A stretch of DNA of 64,000 bases from JAICXG01 sp036825615 (GCA_036825615.1 DAISXY010000020.1:9009-73008), one strand, 5' to 3'. Shown: positions 50,038-59,336, counted from the first letter of the stretch. Program-made: numbers and translations. Notes: generated by a model from the sequence alone, not told the origin.

Positions 50038-51209
50038 TCAGCGAAACGGTAGGTGCGCGGGGCGAATTTCTTTCCGGTCTCGAGAAAGAGCGAGAGCGCA
50101 AGGTAAGCCAGCGCGACCACGCCTAACGAGTAAAGCCAGCCGGCCAGGCGCTGGCCAGCGTAATGCCAGATGGCGGCGGCCAGGATGCTCGCGAAAGCCA
50201 TCGGGAGCGCGAATTTCCAGGCGAAATTCATCACCTGATCCACCCGAATGCGCGGGAGGGTTCCGCGCACCCAGATGAAGACGAATATGAGCACGCCGAG
50301 TTTTGCGAAAAACCAGAACCACGACGGCACCACCTCGAGGAACGGGAGCGGCGCGTGCCAGCCGCCGAGGAACAACGTGACCGCGAGGCCGCTGACTGCG
50401 AACATCCCAAGGTATTCGCCCATAAAAAAGATCGCGTATTTGAAGCCGGAATATTCGGTCATGTGACCGGCGACAATTTCCGATTCACCTTCGGGGACGT
50501 CGAAGGGTGTGCGGTTTGACTCGACCAGACTGGAAACAAAAAAGACGATGAAGGCCGCCGCGCCCCAGGGGGTGAGCACGAACCAGCGCGGGATAAAGCC
50601 TAACCAATAGCCATCCTGCGCCGCCACGATTGTATCGGGAACGAGCGACCCGGCGATCATCACCACCGGCAGGACCGTGATGATGAGCGGCAGTTCGTAG
50701 CTCACCATCTGCGCGATCGCCCGCATCGCGCCGAGAATGGAGAACTTGTTGTTGCTCGCCCACCCCGCCATGAAAACGCTCAGCTCCGTGGTCGAGCCGA
50801 CGGCAAAGAAAAACAAAATCCCGCCATCAATTACGAACGGCGTCATGTTGCGCCCATAGGGGATAATGCCAAGCGCCAGAATCGCCGTCGCCGCGAGCAG
50901 AATTGGGGCGATGAAATGCACCACCTTATCAGCCCGCGCCGGGACAATGTCTTCCTTGATCAGCATCTTGATTCCGTCGGCGACCGGTTGCAGCAGGCCG
51001 AAGGGGCCGACCCGGTTCGGCCCGAGGCGGTTCTGGATCCGGGCGAGAATTTTCCTCTCCATGACCGAAACCAGGGCGAAGAGGCTGAGGAAAACGGCGA
51101 GGAGCGCGACGATGTTGATCAGGCTCGAGCTGACCCAGCGGACCCATTCCGGCGCCGCGGCGAGCGGACTCAGGATCTGGCCCTTAACCCAAACAAAGAT
51201 CTGATCCAC
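50034..51209 (-). CDS. nuoH: NADH-quinone oxidoreductase subunit H
   Basis: About 391 residues from a GTG at 51209 that has AAGGTGAG 8 bases upstream; the frame is open to a TTG at 51329 but that part has no membrane character. Eight spans with quinone-chamber landmarks MERKILARIQNRLGPNRVGPFGLLQPVADGIKMLIKED and SEIVAGHMTEYSGFKYAIFFMGEY (first-loop acidic residues), and RGTLPRIRVDQVMNFAWKFALP. It overlaps nuoJ by 4 bases and is the first gene of the block. No nuoG or nuoI is upstream; gdhA is divergent. Confidence 0.93.
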   Translation of the reverse strand: MDQIFVWVKGQILSPLAAAPEWVRWVSSSLINIVALLAVFLSLFALVSVMERKILARIQNRLGPNRVGPFGLLQPVADGIKMLIKEDIVPARADKVVHFIAPILLAATAILALGIIPYGRNMTPFVIDGGILFFFAVGSTTELSVFMAGWASNNKFSILGAMRAIAQMVSYELPLIITVLPVVMIAGSLVPDTIVAAQDGYWLGFIPRWFVLTPWGAAAFIVFFVSSLVESNRTPFDVPEGESEIVAGHMTEYSGFKYAIFFMGEYLGMFAVSGLAVTLFLGGWHAPLPFLEVVPSWFWFFAKLGVLIFVFIWVRGTLPRIRVDQVMNFAWKFALPMAFASILAAAIWHYAGQRLAGWLYSLGVVALAYLALSLFLETGKKFAPRTYRFAE

Positions 51210-51419
51210 AAATCCGCTCACCTTGGCTGGAAGAAAAGCGGGCCCTGATTTCTTAGGCAAGAGGAATGCGTTGCGAGCCGACGAATTTTGTTTCGTTTCG
51301 GCGCGCAACGCGCTATTCGTCCTCGCCAATGGAGGAGTGTTTGCAGGCCGGAACGAAGGCCGGCTGAGTCGTTAGGCGGGCGGACCCGGGCGGGTTTCGA
51401 CGCCGCGTGGCAAAGGCTT

Positions 51420-52781
51420 ATGAAAGACGAAATCGCAGAATTCATGGCTCGCCTGAAGGCCAAGAACCCGGCGGAACCGGAGTTTCATCAGGCGGTGCAG
51501 GAGGTGCTCGAGTCGCTCGCGCTCGTGATGGAGCGCCATCCGGAATACCGCAAGGCGAAAATCCTCGAGCGAATGGTGGAACCGGAGCGGCTTGTCATCT
51601 TCCGGGTTCCGTGGGAGGACGACAAGGGCGAGATCCACATCAATCGCGGTTTCCGCATCGAGATGAACAGCGCGATCGGTCCTTACAAAGGCGGCCTGCG
51701 TTTTCATCCCTCGGTCAATCTCGGCATTCTGAAGTTTCTCGCCTTCGAGCAGGTCTTCAAAAATGCCCTAACGACCCTCCCGATGGGCGGCGGCAAGGGC
51801 GGCTCGGATTTCGATCCCAAAGGCAAAAGCGACAACGAAGTGATGCGCTTCTGCCAATCCTTTATGTCGGAATTGTTTCGACACATCGGCGCCTACACCG
51901 ACGTGCCGGCGGGCGATATCGGCGTCGGCACACGCGAGATCGGTTATCTCTTTGGAATGTACAAGAAACTGCGGAACGAGTTTACCGGCGTACTCACTGG
52001 CAAAGGCTTGAGCTGGGGCGGATCGCTCATTCGTCCGCAGGCGACCGGTTACGGCGCGGTCTATTTCGCGGAGGAAATGCTCAAGACGCGCAAGGAAGGT
52101 CTCGAAGGAATGACCTGCCTGATCTCGGGAAGCGGCAACGTCGCGCAGTACACCGCTGAGAAGCTGATCAACATGGGGGCGAAGCCAGTCACGATGTCCG
52201 ATTCGGACGGCTACATTTACGACGAAGCCGGTTTCACCGACCAGAAGCTCACTTTCATCATGGACCTGAAAAATATTCGCCGTGGCCGGATTGCCGAGTA
52301 CGCGGACAAGTTCAAGAGCGCGGTTTACACGCCACACGATGCGAAGCTCGATCACAATCCGCTTTGGAATCACAAGGCGCAGTGCGTATTTCCGAGCGCG
52401 ACCCAGAACGAGATCAACGGCAAAGATGCGGCCAATCTTCTCCGCAACGGGGTTTATGTTGTGTCCGAAGGAGCGAACATGCCGACCACGATCGAAGGGG
52501 TGAATCAGTTCCTCGATGCGAAGATTCTTTACGGGCCGGGTAAAGCAGCCAATGCCGGCGGGGTCGCAACCTCCGGCCTTGAGATGGCGCAAAACAGCAT
52601 GCGCATTTCCTGGACGCGGAACGAAGTGGACGATCGTCTCCGCAAGATCATGCGCGAGATTCATCGCGCCTGTTATCAAACCGCCGAGCACTACGGCACG
52701 CCGGGCAATTACGTCAACGGCGCCAACATCGCCGGCTTCCTCAAGGTCGCGAATGCGATGATGGACCAGGGAGTGGTGTAG
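51420..52781 (+). CDS. gdhA: NADP-type glutamate dehydrogenase
   Basis: 453 residues from the ATG at 51420, the typical length for hexameric GDH (about 450); an ORF start at 51288 is an artefact. Landmarks: GPYKGGLRFHPSVNLGILKFLAFEQ, the catalytic-lysine block LPMGGGKGGSDFDPKGK, and GSGNVAQYTAEKL for the nucleotide fold. The enzyme interconverts 2-oxoglutarate plus ammonium and glutamate. It lies between the divergent nuoH and the co-directional nuoA, and one TCGTTAGGC copy sits just upstream (51369-51377). Confidence 0.95.
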   Translation: MKDEIAEFMARLKAKNPAEPEFHQAVQEVLESLALVMERHPEYRKAKILERMVEPERLVIFRVPWEDDKGEIHINRGFRIEMNSAIGPYKGGLRFHPSVNLGILKFLAFEQVFKNALTTLPMGGGKGGSDFDPKGKSDNEVMRFCQSFMSELFRHIGAYTDVPAGDIGVGTREIGYLFGMYKKLRNEFTGVLTGKGLSWGGSLIRPQATGYGAVYFAEEMLKTRKEGLEGMTCLISGSGNVAQYTAEKLINMGAKPVTMSDSDGYIYDEAGFTDQKLTFIMDLKNIRRGRIAEYADKFKSAVYTPHDAKLDHNPLWNHKAQCVFPSATQNEINGKDAANLLRNGVYVVSEGANMPTTIEGVNQFLDAKILYGPGKAANAGGVATSGLEMAQNSMRISWTRNEVDDRLRKIMREIHRACYQTAEHYGTPGNYVNGANIAGFLKVANAMMDQGVV

Positions 52782-52798
52782 CCCGCCTGCGGCGGGAA

Positions 52799-52917
52799 TG
52801 ACGAAGCACGAATGACAAATGACCAATCAATGACGAAGGCGCCCGGTGGCAAAACTTCGTCCTTCGTCATTCATCATTCCTTCGGCATTCGTCCTTCGTC
52901 ATTCGGCATTTTCACCG
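52799..52917. repeat. ATGACGA / TCGTCAT repeat cluster before nuoA
   Basis: Several copies of ATGACGA-like words on the left half (52798-52842) and of their complement TTCGTCATTC on the right half (52868-52905), so the two halves can pair. The same 7-base word is tandemly repeated before hypD (24903). The cluster ends a few bases before the nuoA ATG and so would form the nuoA leader. No gene is supported within it. Confidence 0.6.
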
Positions 52918-52918
52918 C

Positions 52919-53293
52919 ATGACTCCGTCGCCCTACTTCTTCCTGATCATTTTCATCGGAGTCGCGCTCATCTTCCCTCTCATGCCGCTCGCGCTCGCCT
53001 GGGTTTGGCGCAGGTTTTTCCAGCCGCCCAAGCCGGGCGCGGCCAAGAACGCGACTTATGAATGCGGCGTCGAGTCGTTAGGCGAAGCCCAGATCCAATT
53101 CCATTCCCAGTATTATCTCTACGCCATCATCTTTTTGATCTTCGACGTCGAATCGATCTTCCTTGTTCCTTTCGCGGTCGCGTTTACCGGTTTGCCCTTC
53201 GGCGCCTTCATTGCCATTTTGATTTTCCTCCTCCTTCTCCTCGAAGGACTGGTTTGGGCTTGGGGCAAAGGGCTGTTAACTTGGGCACGGTGA
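52919..53293 (+). CDS. nuoA: NADH-quinone oxidoreductase subunit A
   Basis: 124 residues, three spans. The loop between span 1 and 2 contains the family signature YECGVESLGEAQIQFHSQYYLYAIIFLIFDVE with the Cys. It is encoded with nuoB (one-base overlap of stop and start) on the plus strand, apart from the other nuo genes on the minus strand. nuoC and nuoD, which normally follow, are absent; the next gene is unrelated. Confidence 0.95.
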   Translation: MTPSPYFFLIIFIGVALIFPLMPLALAWVWRRFFQPPKPGAAKNATYECGVESLGEAQIQFHSQYYLYAIIFLIFDVESIFLVPFAVAFTGLPFGAFIAILIFLLLLLEGLVWAWGKGLLTWAR

Positions 53294-53916
53294 TGGAAGG
53301 ACAAGTCGACGAAGGGCTGCGCAGCGAACTGCAACGGCGCGGCATCTGGGTCACCTCGATGCAGGAGCTTTATAACTGGGGGCGCAAGAACTCACTCTGG
53401 CCGCTTCAGTTTGGGCTCGCCTGTTGCGCGATCGAGATGATCGCCACCGCCGCCTCCCGCTACGACCTTGCGCGGTTTGGCGGGGAAGTCTTTCGCCCTT
53501 CACCGCGGCAGGCCGACCTCATGATTGTCGCCGGCACGGTCACAAAGAAAATGGCGCCGCAAATCGTCCGCCTATACAACCAGATGCCCGACCCGAAGTA
53601 TGTGATCGCGATGGGCGCATGCGCCATCTCCGGTGGCCCGTTCAAACAAGGCTACAACGTGCTGAAGGGAATCGATCGCTACATCCCGGTTGATGTTTAC
53701 ATCCCCGGATGTCCCCCGCGGCCGGAAGCGTTGCTTCACGCCTTCATGGAATTGCAGCGCAAGATCGACGAGCAGGAACTCACCGGGAAAGGCAAGGCGG
53801 CATTTCTGAAAAAAGAGACGCCGAGTGAGTATCCGGTCCCGGCCTTTGGCGCGCACGACCTCGAGCCGCCGGCCAATCGCGAAGTCTTTCACCCGCCGGT
53901 GGTCGAACGGACCTGA
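53293..53916 (+). CDS. nuoB: NADH-quinone oxidoreductase subunit B
   Basis: 207 residues from the ATG that overlaps the nuoA stop by one base. It binds cluster N2: GLACCAIEM with the two adjacent Cys, MGACAISGGPF and PGCPPRPEALL supply the other ligands. A tail of about 50 residues follows the last motif. The longer frame starting at 53062 lies within nuoA and is not used. A CCTAACGA copy follows 3 bases after the stop. Confidence 0.96.
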   Translation: MEGQVDEGLRSELQRRGIWVTSMQELYNWGRKNSLWPLQFGLACCAIEMIATAASRYDLARFGGEVFRPSPRQADLMIVAGTVTKKMAPQIVRLYNQMPDPKYVIAMGACAISGGPFKQGYNVLKGIDRYIPVDVYIPGCPPRPEALLHAFMELQRKIDEQELTGKGKAAFLKKETPSEYPVPAFGAHDLEPPANREVFHPPVVERT

Positions 53917-53987
53917 GGCCTAACGAGTCGATTCCGGGGTTTTGCGAAATCCTCGAGAGCCCGGTCGACTGGAAATTCCTTCCCGCC

Positions 53988-54494
53988 TCACGGCTTCCAG
54001 TCACGATAAGCCACGTAGGCGCCAACTTTGAGATTGGTGCCGCCGGCCGCGTGCCGGTCAAGTTGTTCCGCCAGCCATTGGAACCATTCCCAGCTTTTTT
54101 GCGTCCCGGTGCGCTCGCGTTCATCGAGGACAAAGGGTTGAAACTTGCGCCACGCGATCCGGGCCATTCCGCCCACCAGGTCGTCCGCGACCGCGAGCGG
54201 CACGATGCGCGCGAAGACGGAGTAGCCGATCCCTTCCATGATCGTGGCGATCTTGAGCATCGCTTCCAGTCGCCGGGGATCATTTTCCAACTCAGACGCA
54301 CTCGTCCCGTCCGCGATCGCGGCCACAATCATTGATGAGCTCATCCATTCCGGAGTCATGAGCGCCTGCACCGCGGCGAAGGCCGCCCGTTCTTCGCGCT
54401 CACGGCGAGCGCGCCGCATTTCGATCAGACCAAACGCGACCCCGGTGATGACGGTGAGCGCGGTTGCGACATTGGCGATGGTTGAGAGATCCAC
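53988..54494 (-). CDS. Membrane-anchored hypothetical protein (DUF4760-like)
   Basis: 168 residues. One N-terminal span (ANVATALTVITGVAFGLI) is followed by a basic turn (RRARREREERA) and a helical cytoplasmic domain (MEGIGYSVFARIVPLAVADDLV; ERTGTQKSWEWFQWLAEQL). The layout resembles DUF4760 proteins, whose role is unknown. Next to nuoB but convergent with it. Confidence 0.65.
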   Translation of the reverse strand: MDLSTIANVATALTVITGVAFGLIEMRRARREREERAAFAAVQALMTPEWMSSSMIVAAIADGTSASELENDPRRLEAMLKIATIMEGIGYSVFARIVPLAVADDLVGGMARIAWRKFQPFVLDERERTGTQKSWEWFQWLAEQLDRHAAGGTNLKVGAYVAYRDWKP

Positions 54495-54613
54495 CGCGTG
54501 AACTTAGCAAGTCGGCGCGGCGAAAGTCAGTCGTTTGTTCCCGTGACGCTGCGATTTTGCTTGAGGCGAAACGCCGACCGCAACGCTGTTGCGTGGTAGG
54601 GGGAAAACACAAA

Positions 54614-54650
54614 GGCTGTAGCCGGGATCGCGCTGATCCCAGCTACAGCT
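54614..54650. repeat. GCTGTAGCCGGGATC hairpin repeat
   Basis: Arms 54614-54629 and 54635-54650 pair over 16 positions with two imperfections, around a five-base loop. It is downstream of the Thr-rich gene (stop at 54677) and could terminate its transcript, although no T-run follows. The sequence resembles a common verrucomicrobial intergenic hairpin repeat. Confidence 0.6.
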
Positions 54651-54676
54651 GTGCGGAAAACCGCTACGATGTTGCG

Positions 54677-55021
54677 TTATTGTTCAACGACGACGCGCTC
54701 AACCGTGCGATGCTCTGCCGGGCCAGTGTAGTAAACGCGCACTGGCTGTCCGGCGCGCAATGGAGCGGTGATGACCTTGCCTGCTGCATCGACGATATTG
54801 GCCGCGGTCCCAAGCGCGAAGCTAATCGGCCCTTCCGGGCTCCTCACGACAATCGTTTTGCCTGGCTCGTAAGTTGTGACTGTGCCAGTGGTGTAAGTTG
54901 TCGTCGTCGTCGTTTCGGTTGTCGCTGGTGCAGTCGTTGTCTCCTGCGTTGTTGTGGTTGTTTGCGCAACCGCCAACGAGGCGACCAGACCGCATGCTAG
55001 TGTGATCAGTAGTTTCTTCAT
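54677..55021 (-). CDS. Secreted Thr-rich small protein
   Basis: 114 residues. Signal peptide MKKLLITLACGLVASLAVAQ. Residues 21-50 are almost all Thr with Glu, Ala and Tyr, an extended or glycosylatable segment. The C-terminal half is a small beta region (KTIVVRSPEGPISFALG, VITAPLRAGQPVRVYYTG). A GGGGG-rich ribosome site lies 8 bases before the ATG. A characterised family is not recognised. Envelope or extracellular location is likely. Confidence 0.75.
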   Translation of the reverse strand: MKKLLITLACGLVASLAVAQTTTTTQETTTAPATTETTTTTTYTTGTVTTYEPGKTIVVRSPEGPISFALGTAANIVDAAGKVITAPLRAGQPVRVYYTGPAEHRTVERVVVEQ

Positions 55022-55104
55022 AACATATCCCCCTTTCGGGTTTTCTGAGGTTCGTAATCGGCCAACTCGACGGATGCATCGGCTGCCATTAGCGTTACCT
55101 GCCG

Positions 55105-57369
55105 ATGACAGGAGAGATCGAGACTGACGAACCCGTCGTTACGCCGCAAATCGTAGCGCAACATGGACTTACTCCGGACGAATACGAACGGATCAAAAAA
55201 ATCCTCGGCCGGGAGCCGAACTTCACCGAGCTGGGGATTTTCTCGGTCATGTGGAGCGAGCATTGCTCCTACAAAAATTCGCGCAAAGAGCTGCGGAAAT
55301 TTCCCACCAGCGGTCCGAACATACTTGTAAAGGCGGGGGAAGAGAACGCCGGCGTGGTCGATATCGGCGACGGCTGGGCGGTGGCGTTCAAAATCGAGAG
55401 CCACAATCACCCCAGCGCGATCGAACCTTTCCAAGGCGCCGCCACCGGCGTCGGCGGGATCATTCGCGACATCTTCACGATGGGAGCGCGACCGGAGTTT
55501 CTGCTCAATTCGCTTCGCTTCGGCCCGATCACCGGCGATTCCGAAAATGTGGCGGCGAATCGCCGCCTCTTCGCCGGGGTGATCGCCGGCATCGCCCACT
55601 ATGGCAATTGCATCGGCGTTCCCACGATCGGCGGGGAGATTTATTTCGACGAAAGCTTCGAGGGCAACCCGCTGGTCAACGTCTTCTGTCTCGGCGCGCT
55701 ACGGCACGAGCAACTGGCACGCGGCACCGCCAGCGGAGTCGGCAATCCGGTTTTCTATGTCGGCGCCGAAACCGGCCGCGATGGTCTGGCCGGTGCAGCC
55801 TTTGCCTCACGCGAGCTGACCGAGGAATCGAAAGAGGATCGGCCCGCCGTGCAAGTCGGCGATCCGTTCAAAGAAAAGCTCCTCCTTGAAGCATGCCTGG
55901 AATTGTTAGGCACGGACGCGGTCGCCGGCATTCAGGACATGGGCGCGGCCGGGCTCACCTGCTCGACCTGCGAGACGGCGAGCCGGAGCGGCACCGGGAT
56001 CGAGATTGATCTCGCGAAGGTGCCGAAGCGCGAGCCGGGGATGACGCCTTACGAGACGCTCCTGAGCGAGTCGCAGGAACGGATGCTGATCATTGCGCGG
56101 AAAGGAAAGGAAGATGTCGTTAGGCGAATTTTTGACAAATGGGATGTGCCTTGCGCCGAGATCGGCCGCGTCACGAGCGACGGGATGATGCGCGTGTTGA
56201 ACAACGGCGCGGTCGCGGCAGAAATTCCAGCCAAACCACTGGCTGACGAAGCGCCGCTGTATTCGCGCGAGGTAAAGGCGCCGGCCGGGATCAGCGATCC
56301 CGGCTACAACGAGCTGCCGGCGATCGATCCGCGCGAGGCTTTGCACCAATTACTGCGCGATCCTTCGATTGCGTCGAAAAACTGGGTTTACCGGCAGTAC
56401 GACCACACCGTCCGCACCGGCACAATTGTCCGCCCGGGATCGGATGCGGCGGTTTTCCACTTGCGGGAGGCGGACAAGTTCCTCGCCGCAACCACGGATT
56501 GTAATTCGCTCTACTGCCGGCTCGATCCGCGCGAAGGCGGTAAAATCGCGGTCGCGGAAGCGGCCCGCAATCTCACCTGTTCAGGAGCGCTCCCGCTGGC
56601 GGTGACCGATAACCTGAACTTCGGCAATCCCTACAAGCCGGAAAATTTCTGGCAACTGCGCGAGTGCGTCGAAGGCCTGGCCGAAGCCTGTCGCGCGTTC
56701 GGCACACCGGTGATCGGCGGCAATGTCTCCCTCTACAACGAGAGCCCCGCCGGCGTGGTCGATCCGACGCCGACGGTCGCGATGGTCGGGCTGATCGGGC
56801 GCGAGGAATGGATTACCACTCAGTACTTCAAGAGTGAGGGTGACATCGTGATTTTGTTAGGCGATTTCGGGCACGAGCTCGGTGCCTCGCATTACCTCAA
56901 AGTCGTGCACGGCCGCAAAGCCGGCCAGGTGCCGCGGCTGGACTTCGCCCGCGAGCTGGCCGTGCAAAATGCGCTTCGGGAGTTGATCCAGGCCGGCAAG
57001 ATTCGCAGTGCGCACGATTGCAGCGAAGGCGGGATTGCGGTCGCGCTCGCCGAGGCCTGTTTCAATCCGGCTCTTTCGTTAGGCGCAAAAATCGATCTCG
57101 CGGCCGCGGGCGACCGCCGGCTCGAGGAAATCCTCTTCAACGAAAGCCAGTCGCGGATTGTCATTTCTACCGTGCCGGATCACGCCGAGTCGGTTTTGCA
57201 ATTCTGCCAGACTCGCGCTGTGCCCGCCCATCGGCTCGGCACCGTCGGAGGTGAAGCGCTCGAGATCGCAACCGCGGGCGCGCCGCTTTCCTGGCCGATC
57301 GCGGAAATTTATCACGACTGGTACGACGCCATTGCCAACGCGGTCACCGGGGAGTTAATAAACGGATGA
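55105..57369 (+). CDS. purL: Phosphoribosylformylglycinamidine synthase subunit PurL
   Basis: 754 residues, the small-type PurL that works with separate PurS and PurQ. Landmarks: SVMWSEHCSYKNSRKELRKF with the catalytic His, FKIESHNHPSAIEPFQGAATGVGGIIRDIF, QDMGAAGLTCSTCETA and ALAEACFNPALSLGAK. It catalyses the fourth step of purine synthesis. Two full motif words lie in it (56117, 57076). The stop overlaps the next gene by 4 bases. purQ and purS are not in the window. Confidence 0.96.
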   Translation: MTGEIETDEPVVTPQIVAQHGLTPDEYERIKKILGREPNFTELGIFSVMWSEHCSYKNSRKELRKFPTSGPNILVKAGEENAGVVDIGDGWAVAFKIESHNHPSAIEPFQGAATGVGGIIRDIFTMGARPEFLLNSLRFGPITGDSENVAANRRLFAGVIAGIAHYGNCIGVPTIGGEIYFDESFEGNPLVNVFCLGALRHEQLARGTASGVGNPVFYVGAETGRDGLAGAAFASRELTEESKEDRPAVQVGDPFKEKLLLEACLELLGTDAVAGIQDMGAAGLTCSTCETASRSGTGIEIDLAKVPKREPGMTPYETLLSESQERMLIIARKGKEDVVRRIFDKWDVPCAEIGRVTSDGMMRVLNNGAVAAEIPAKPLADEAPLYSREVKAPAGISDPGYNELPAIDPREALHQLLRDPSIASKNWVYRQYDHTVRTGTIVRPGSDAAVFHLREADKFLAATTDCNSLYCRLDPREGGKIAVAEAARNLTCSGALPLAVTDNLNFGNPYKPENFWQLRECVEGLAEACRAFGTPVIGGNVSLYNESPAGVVDPTPTVAMVGLIGREEWITTQYFKSEGDIVILLGDFGHELGASHYLKVVHGRKAGQVPRLDFARELAVQNALRELIQAGKIRSAHDCSEGGIAVALAEACFNPALSLGAKIDLAAAGDRRLEEILFNESQSRIVISTVPDHAESVLQFCQTRAVPAHRLGTVGGEALEIATAGAPLSWPIAEIYHDWYDAIANAVTGELING

Positions 57370-57779
57370 AAATAAAAGCGCAGCACACTTACGAGAAGGT
57401 GATACTTAGCCTCGAGCTTCTCGGCTTTGCCGCGGTTTTTCTCGTCTTCTGGCTCGACGAATACATCGACGTGCCGTTCCGCTTTTTGGGAGCGCCGAAA
57501 ACGCCCCCGCGTCCACAGGAGTTTTGGTTGGAAGCGCTCGTCGTGTTGCTCGTTGCGACCGCGGTGGTCGTCGCGACGCTCTGGGTGTTTCGCCGGCTGC
57601 GCACGCTCGAAGGTTTCATCCAGGTCTGCGCCTGGTGCCGGAAAGTGCATGTCGGCGAGGAATGGGTTTCCTTCGAGCAATATCTCCGGCGCGAACACGA
57701 CGTCCTCTCGACCCACGGCATCTGCCCGGAGTGCCGGGCGGCGGCGAGCAAACCGAAGGCGCTTGCTTCGGTGCCGTAG
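57366..57779 (+). CDS. Small two-span membrane protein with CxxC pair tail
   Basis: 137 residues. Two membrane spans (ILSLELLGFAAVFLVFWL; FWLEALVVLLVATAVVVATLWVF). The C-terminal 45 residues contain CAWCRKVHVGEEWVSFEQYL and THGICPECRAA, a paired CxxC zinc-ribbon-like module usually found at the end of sensor proteins (PAS, GGDEF). Here it hangs on a membrane anchor without a sensor. It overlaps purL by 4 bases and precedes purF by 65 bases, so it is likely co-transcribed with purine genes. Function unknown. Confidence 0.7.
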   Translation: MKIKAQHTYEKVILSLELLGFAAVFLVFWLDEYIDVPFRFLGAPKTPPRPQEFWLEALVVLLVATAVVVATLWVFRRLRTLEGFIQVCAWCRKVHVGEEWVSFEQYLRREHDVLSTHGICPECRAAASKPKALASVP

Positions 57780-57844
57780 TTTTTGCGATAAATTTTCCGC
57801 GCCAGATGCAGCCGCCCACGGTTTGAGTATCTTCTTTGGTCTCG

Positions 57845-59329
57845 ATGGTTGAGGACGACATCCTGCTGCCGCCCGCACCGCCCTATCCGATGCACGAGTG
57901 CGGCATTTTTGGCGTGTTCGGGCATCCGAACGCGGCCGTGCTCACGTACTACGGTCTCTTCGCCCTCCAACACCGCGGGCAGGAGAGCGCCGGGATCGTA
58001 ACCTCAAACGGGCCAGGCTCGACCTTTCTCCAGCACAAGGACATGGGATTGGTCTCGCAGGTTTTTGGTCAGGAAGAACTGGCCCGCCTCCGGGGCACAC
58101 GGGCGGTCGGGCACGCGCGCTACTCGACCACCGGGTCGAGCACGATCAAGAACGCGCAACCTTTCGTGGTCGATTGTTTCCGCGGCCAGCTCGCGATCGC
58201 GCACAACGGCAACCTGATTAATGCCGATGTCTTGCGCGATGAGCTGGAACGGCGCGGCTCGATTTTCCAGACCACGGCCGACAGCGAGATCATTCTTCAT
58301 CTCCTTGCCCAGCCATCGCAGAACGGCGGGAGCATTCTGACCGCATTGCGCCAGATCCAGGGCGCGTTCTCCCTCATCATCATGAGCGAGCGCGAGCTGA
58401 TCGCGGTGCGCGATCCGTTTGGGTTCCGGCCTCTATCGTTAGGCAAACTCGACGGCGCCTACGTCCTTGCCTCCGAGACCTGCGCCTTCGATCTCATCCA
58501 CGCCGACTTCATTCGTGAGGTCGCGCCTGGCGAAGTGCTCATCATCAGCGAAGACGGGATTCGTTCGGAATGGCCCTTCAAGGAAGAGAAGCCGGCCTTC
58601 TGCATGTTCGAGTACGTCTATTTCGCACGGCCGGACAGCATGATCGGGGGCGTGAACGTGGCCAAGGTGCGAACCGAGATGGGACGGGAGTTGGCCCGGC
58701 GGTTCCCGGTCGAAGCCGATATTGTCGTGCCGGTGCCCGACTCGGGGAACTACGCCGCGCTCGGTTTTGCGCACGAGCTTGGGATTCCCTACGAGCACGC
58801 CTTTGTCCGCAATCACTACATTGGCCGCACCTTTCTTCAGCCGAGCCAGCTGATTCGTGATTTCGATGTGCGGGTGAAACTGAATCTGATCAAGGAAGCA
58901 GTAGCCGGGAAACGCGTCGTGGTGGTGGACGACTCGATCGTGCGGGGCACGACCGCGCGGGCGCGCGTGATCAATCTGCGGGAGGCGGGGGCGAAGGAAG
59001 TGCACATGCGGGTGAGCTGTCCGCCCCATCGTTTTGCCTGTCATTACGGGATCGATTTTCCTGATCCGGAGAAGCTGATCGCGAACCAGAAATCAATGCC
59101 GGAGATCTGCGAATATCTCGGCGTGGACAGCCTCGGCTATCTCGATGTCGAGGGGATGATCCGCGCGACCGGGAAAGAGCCTAACGAATTCTGCCTCGCC
59201 TGTTTCACTGGCAACTACCCGCTCCCGGTCAATCCCGAGCTGGACAAGTTCATCATGGAAAAACGCGAAGCCCGGGCGAAGGCGCTGGTGGAGGAGAAAC
59301 AGCCCACGCTTTTTGCGGGGCTGAAATGA
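57845..59329 (+). CDS. purF: Amidophosphoribosyltransferase PurF
   Basis: 494 residues from the ATG at 57845; a TTG at 57836 is less likely. The short N-terminal leader (ending PMHE) is followed by CGIFGVFG, whose Cys becomes the N-terminal nucleophile of the glutaminase after processing. PRPP binding: VVVVDDSIVRGTTARARVI. C-terminal: FPDPEKLIANQKSMPEICEYLGVDSLGYL. It starts purine synthesis by making phosphoribosylamine. Together with purL and the membrane protein it forms a purine group. It contains two motif words (58436, 59180). Confidence 0.96.
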   Translation: MVEDDILLPPAPPYPMHECGIFGVFGHPNAAVLTYYGLFALQHRGQESAGIVTSNGPGSTFLQHKDMGLVSQVFGQEELARLRGTRAVGHARYSTTGSSTIKNAQPFVVDCFRGQLAIAHNGNLINADVLRDELERRGSIFQTTADSEIILHLLAQPSQNGGSILTALRQIQGAFSLIIMSERELIAVRDPFGFRPLSLGKLDGAYVLASETCAFDLIHADFIREVAPGEVLIISEDGIRSEWPFKEEKPAFCMFEYVYFARPDSMIGGVNVAKVRTEMGRELARRFPVEADIVVPVPDSGNYAALGFAHELGIPYEHAFVRNHYIGRTFLQPSQLIRDFDVRVKLNLIKEAVAGKRVVVVDDSIVRGTTARARVINLREAGAKEVHMRVSCPPHRFACHYGIDFPDPEKLIANQKSMPEICEYLGVDSLGYLDVEGMIRATGKEPNEFCLACFTGNYPLPVNPELDKFIMEKREARAKALVEEKQPTLFAGLK

Positions 59330-59336
59330 GCTCACG

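Noticed and set aside
53062..53292. N-terminal extension of nuoB
   Set aside because: It overlaps nuoA in another frame; family similarity begins after the ATG at 53293.
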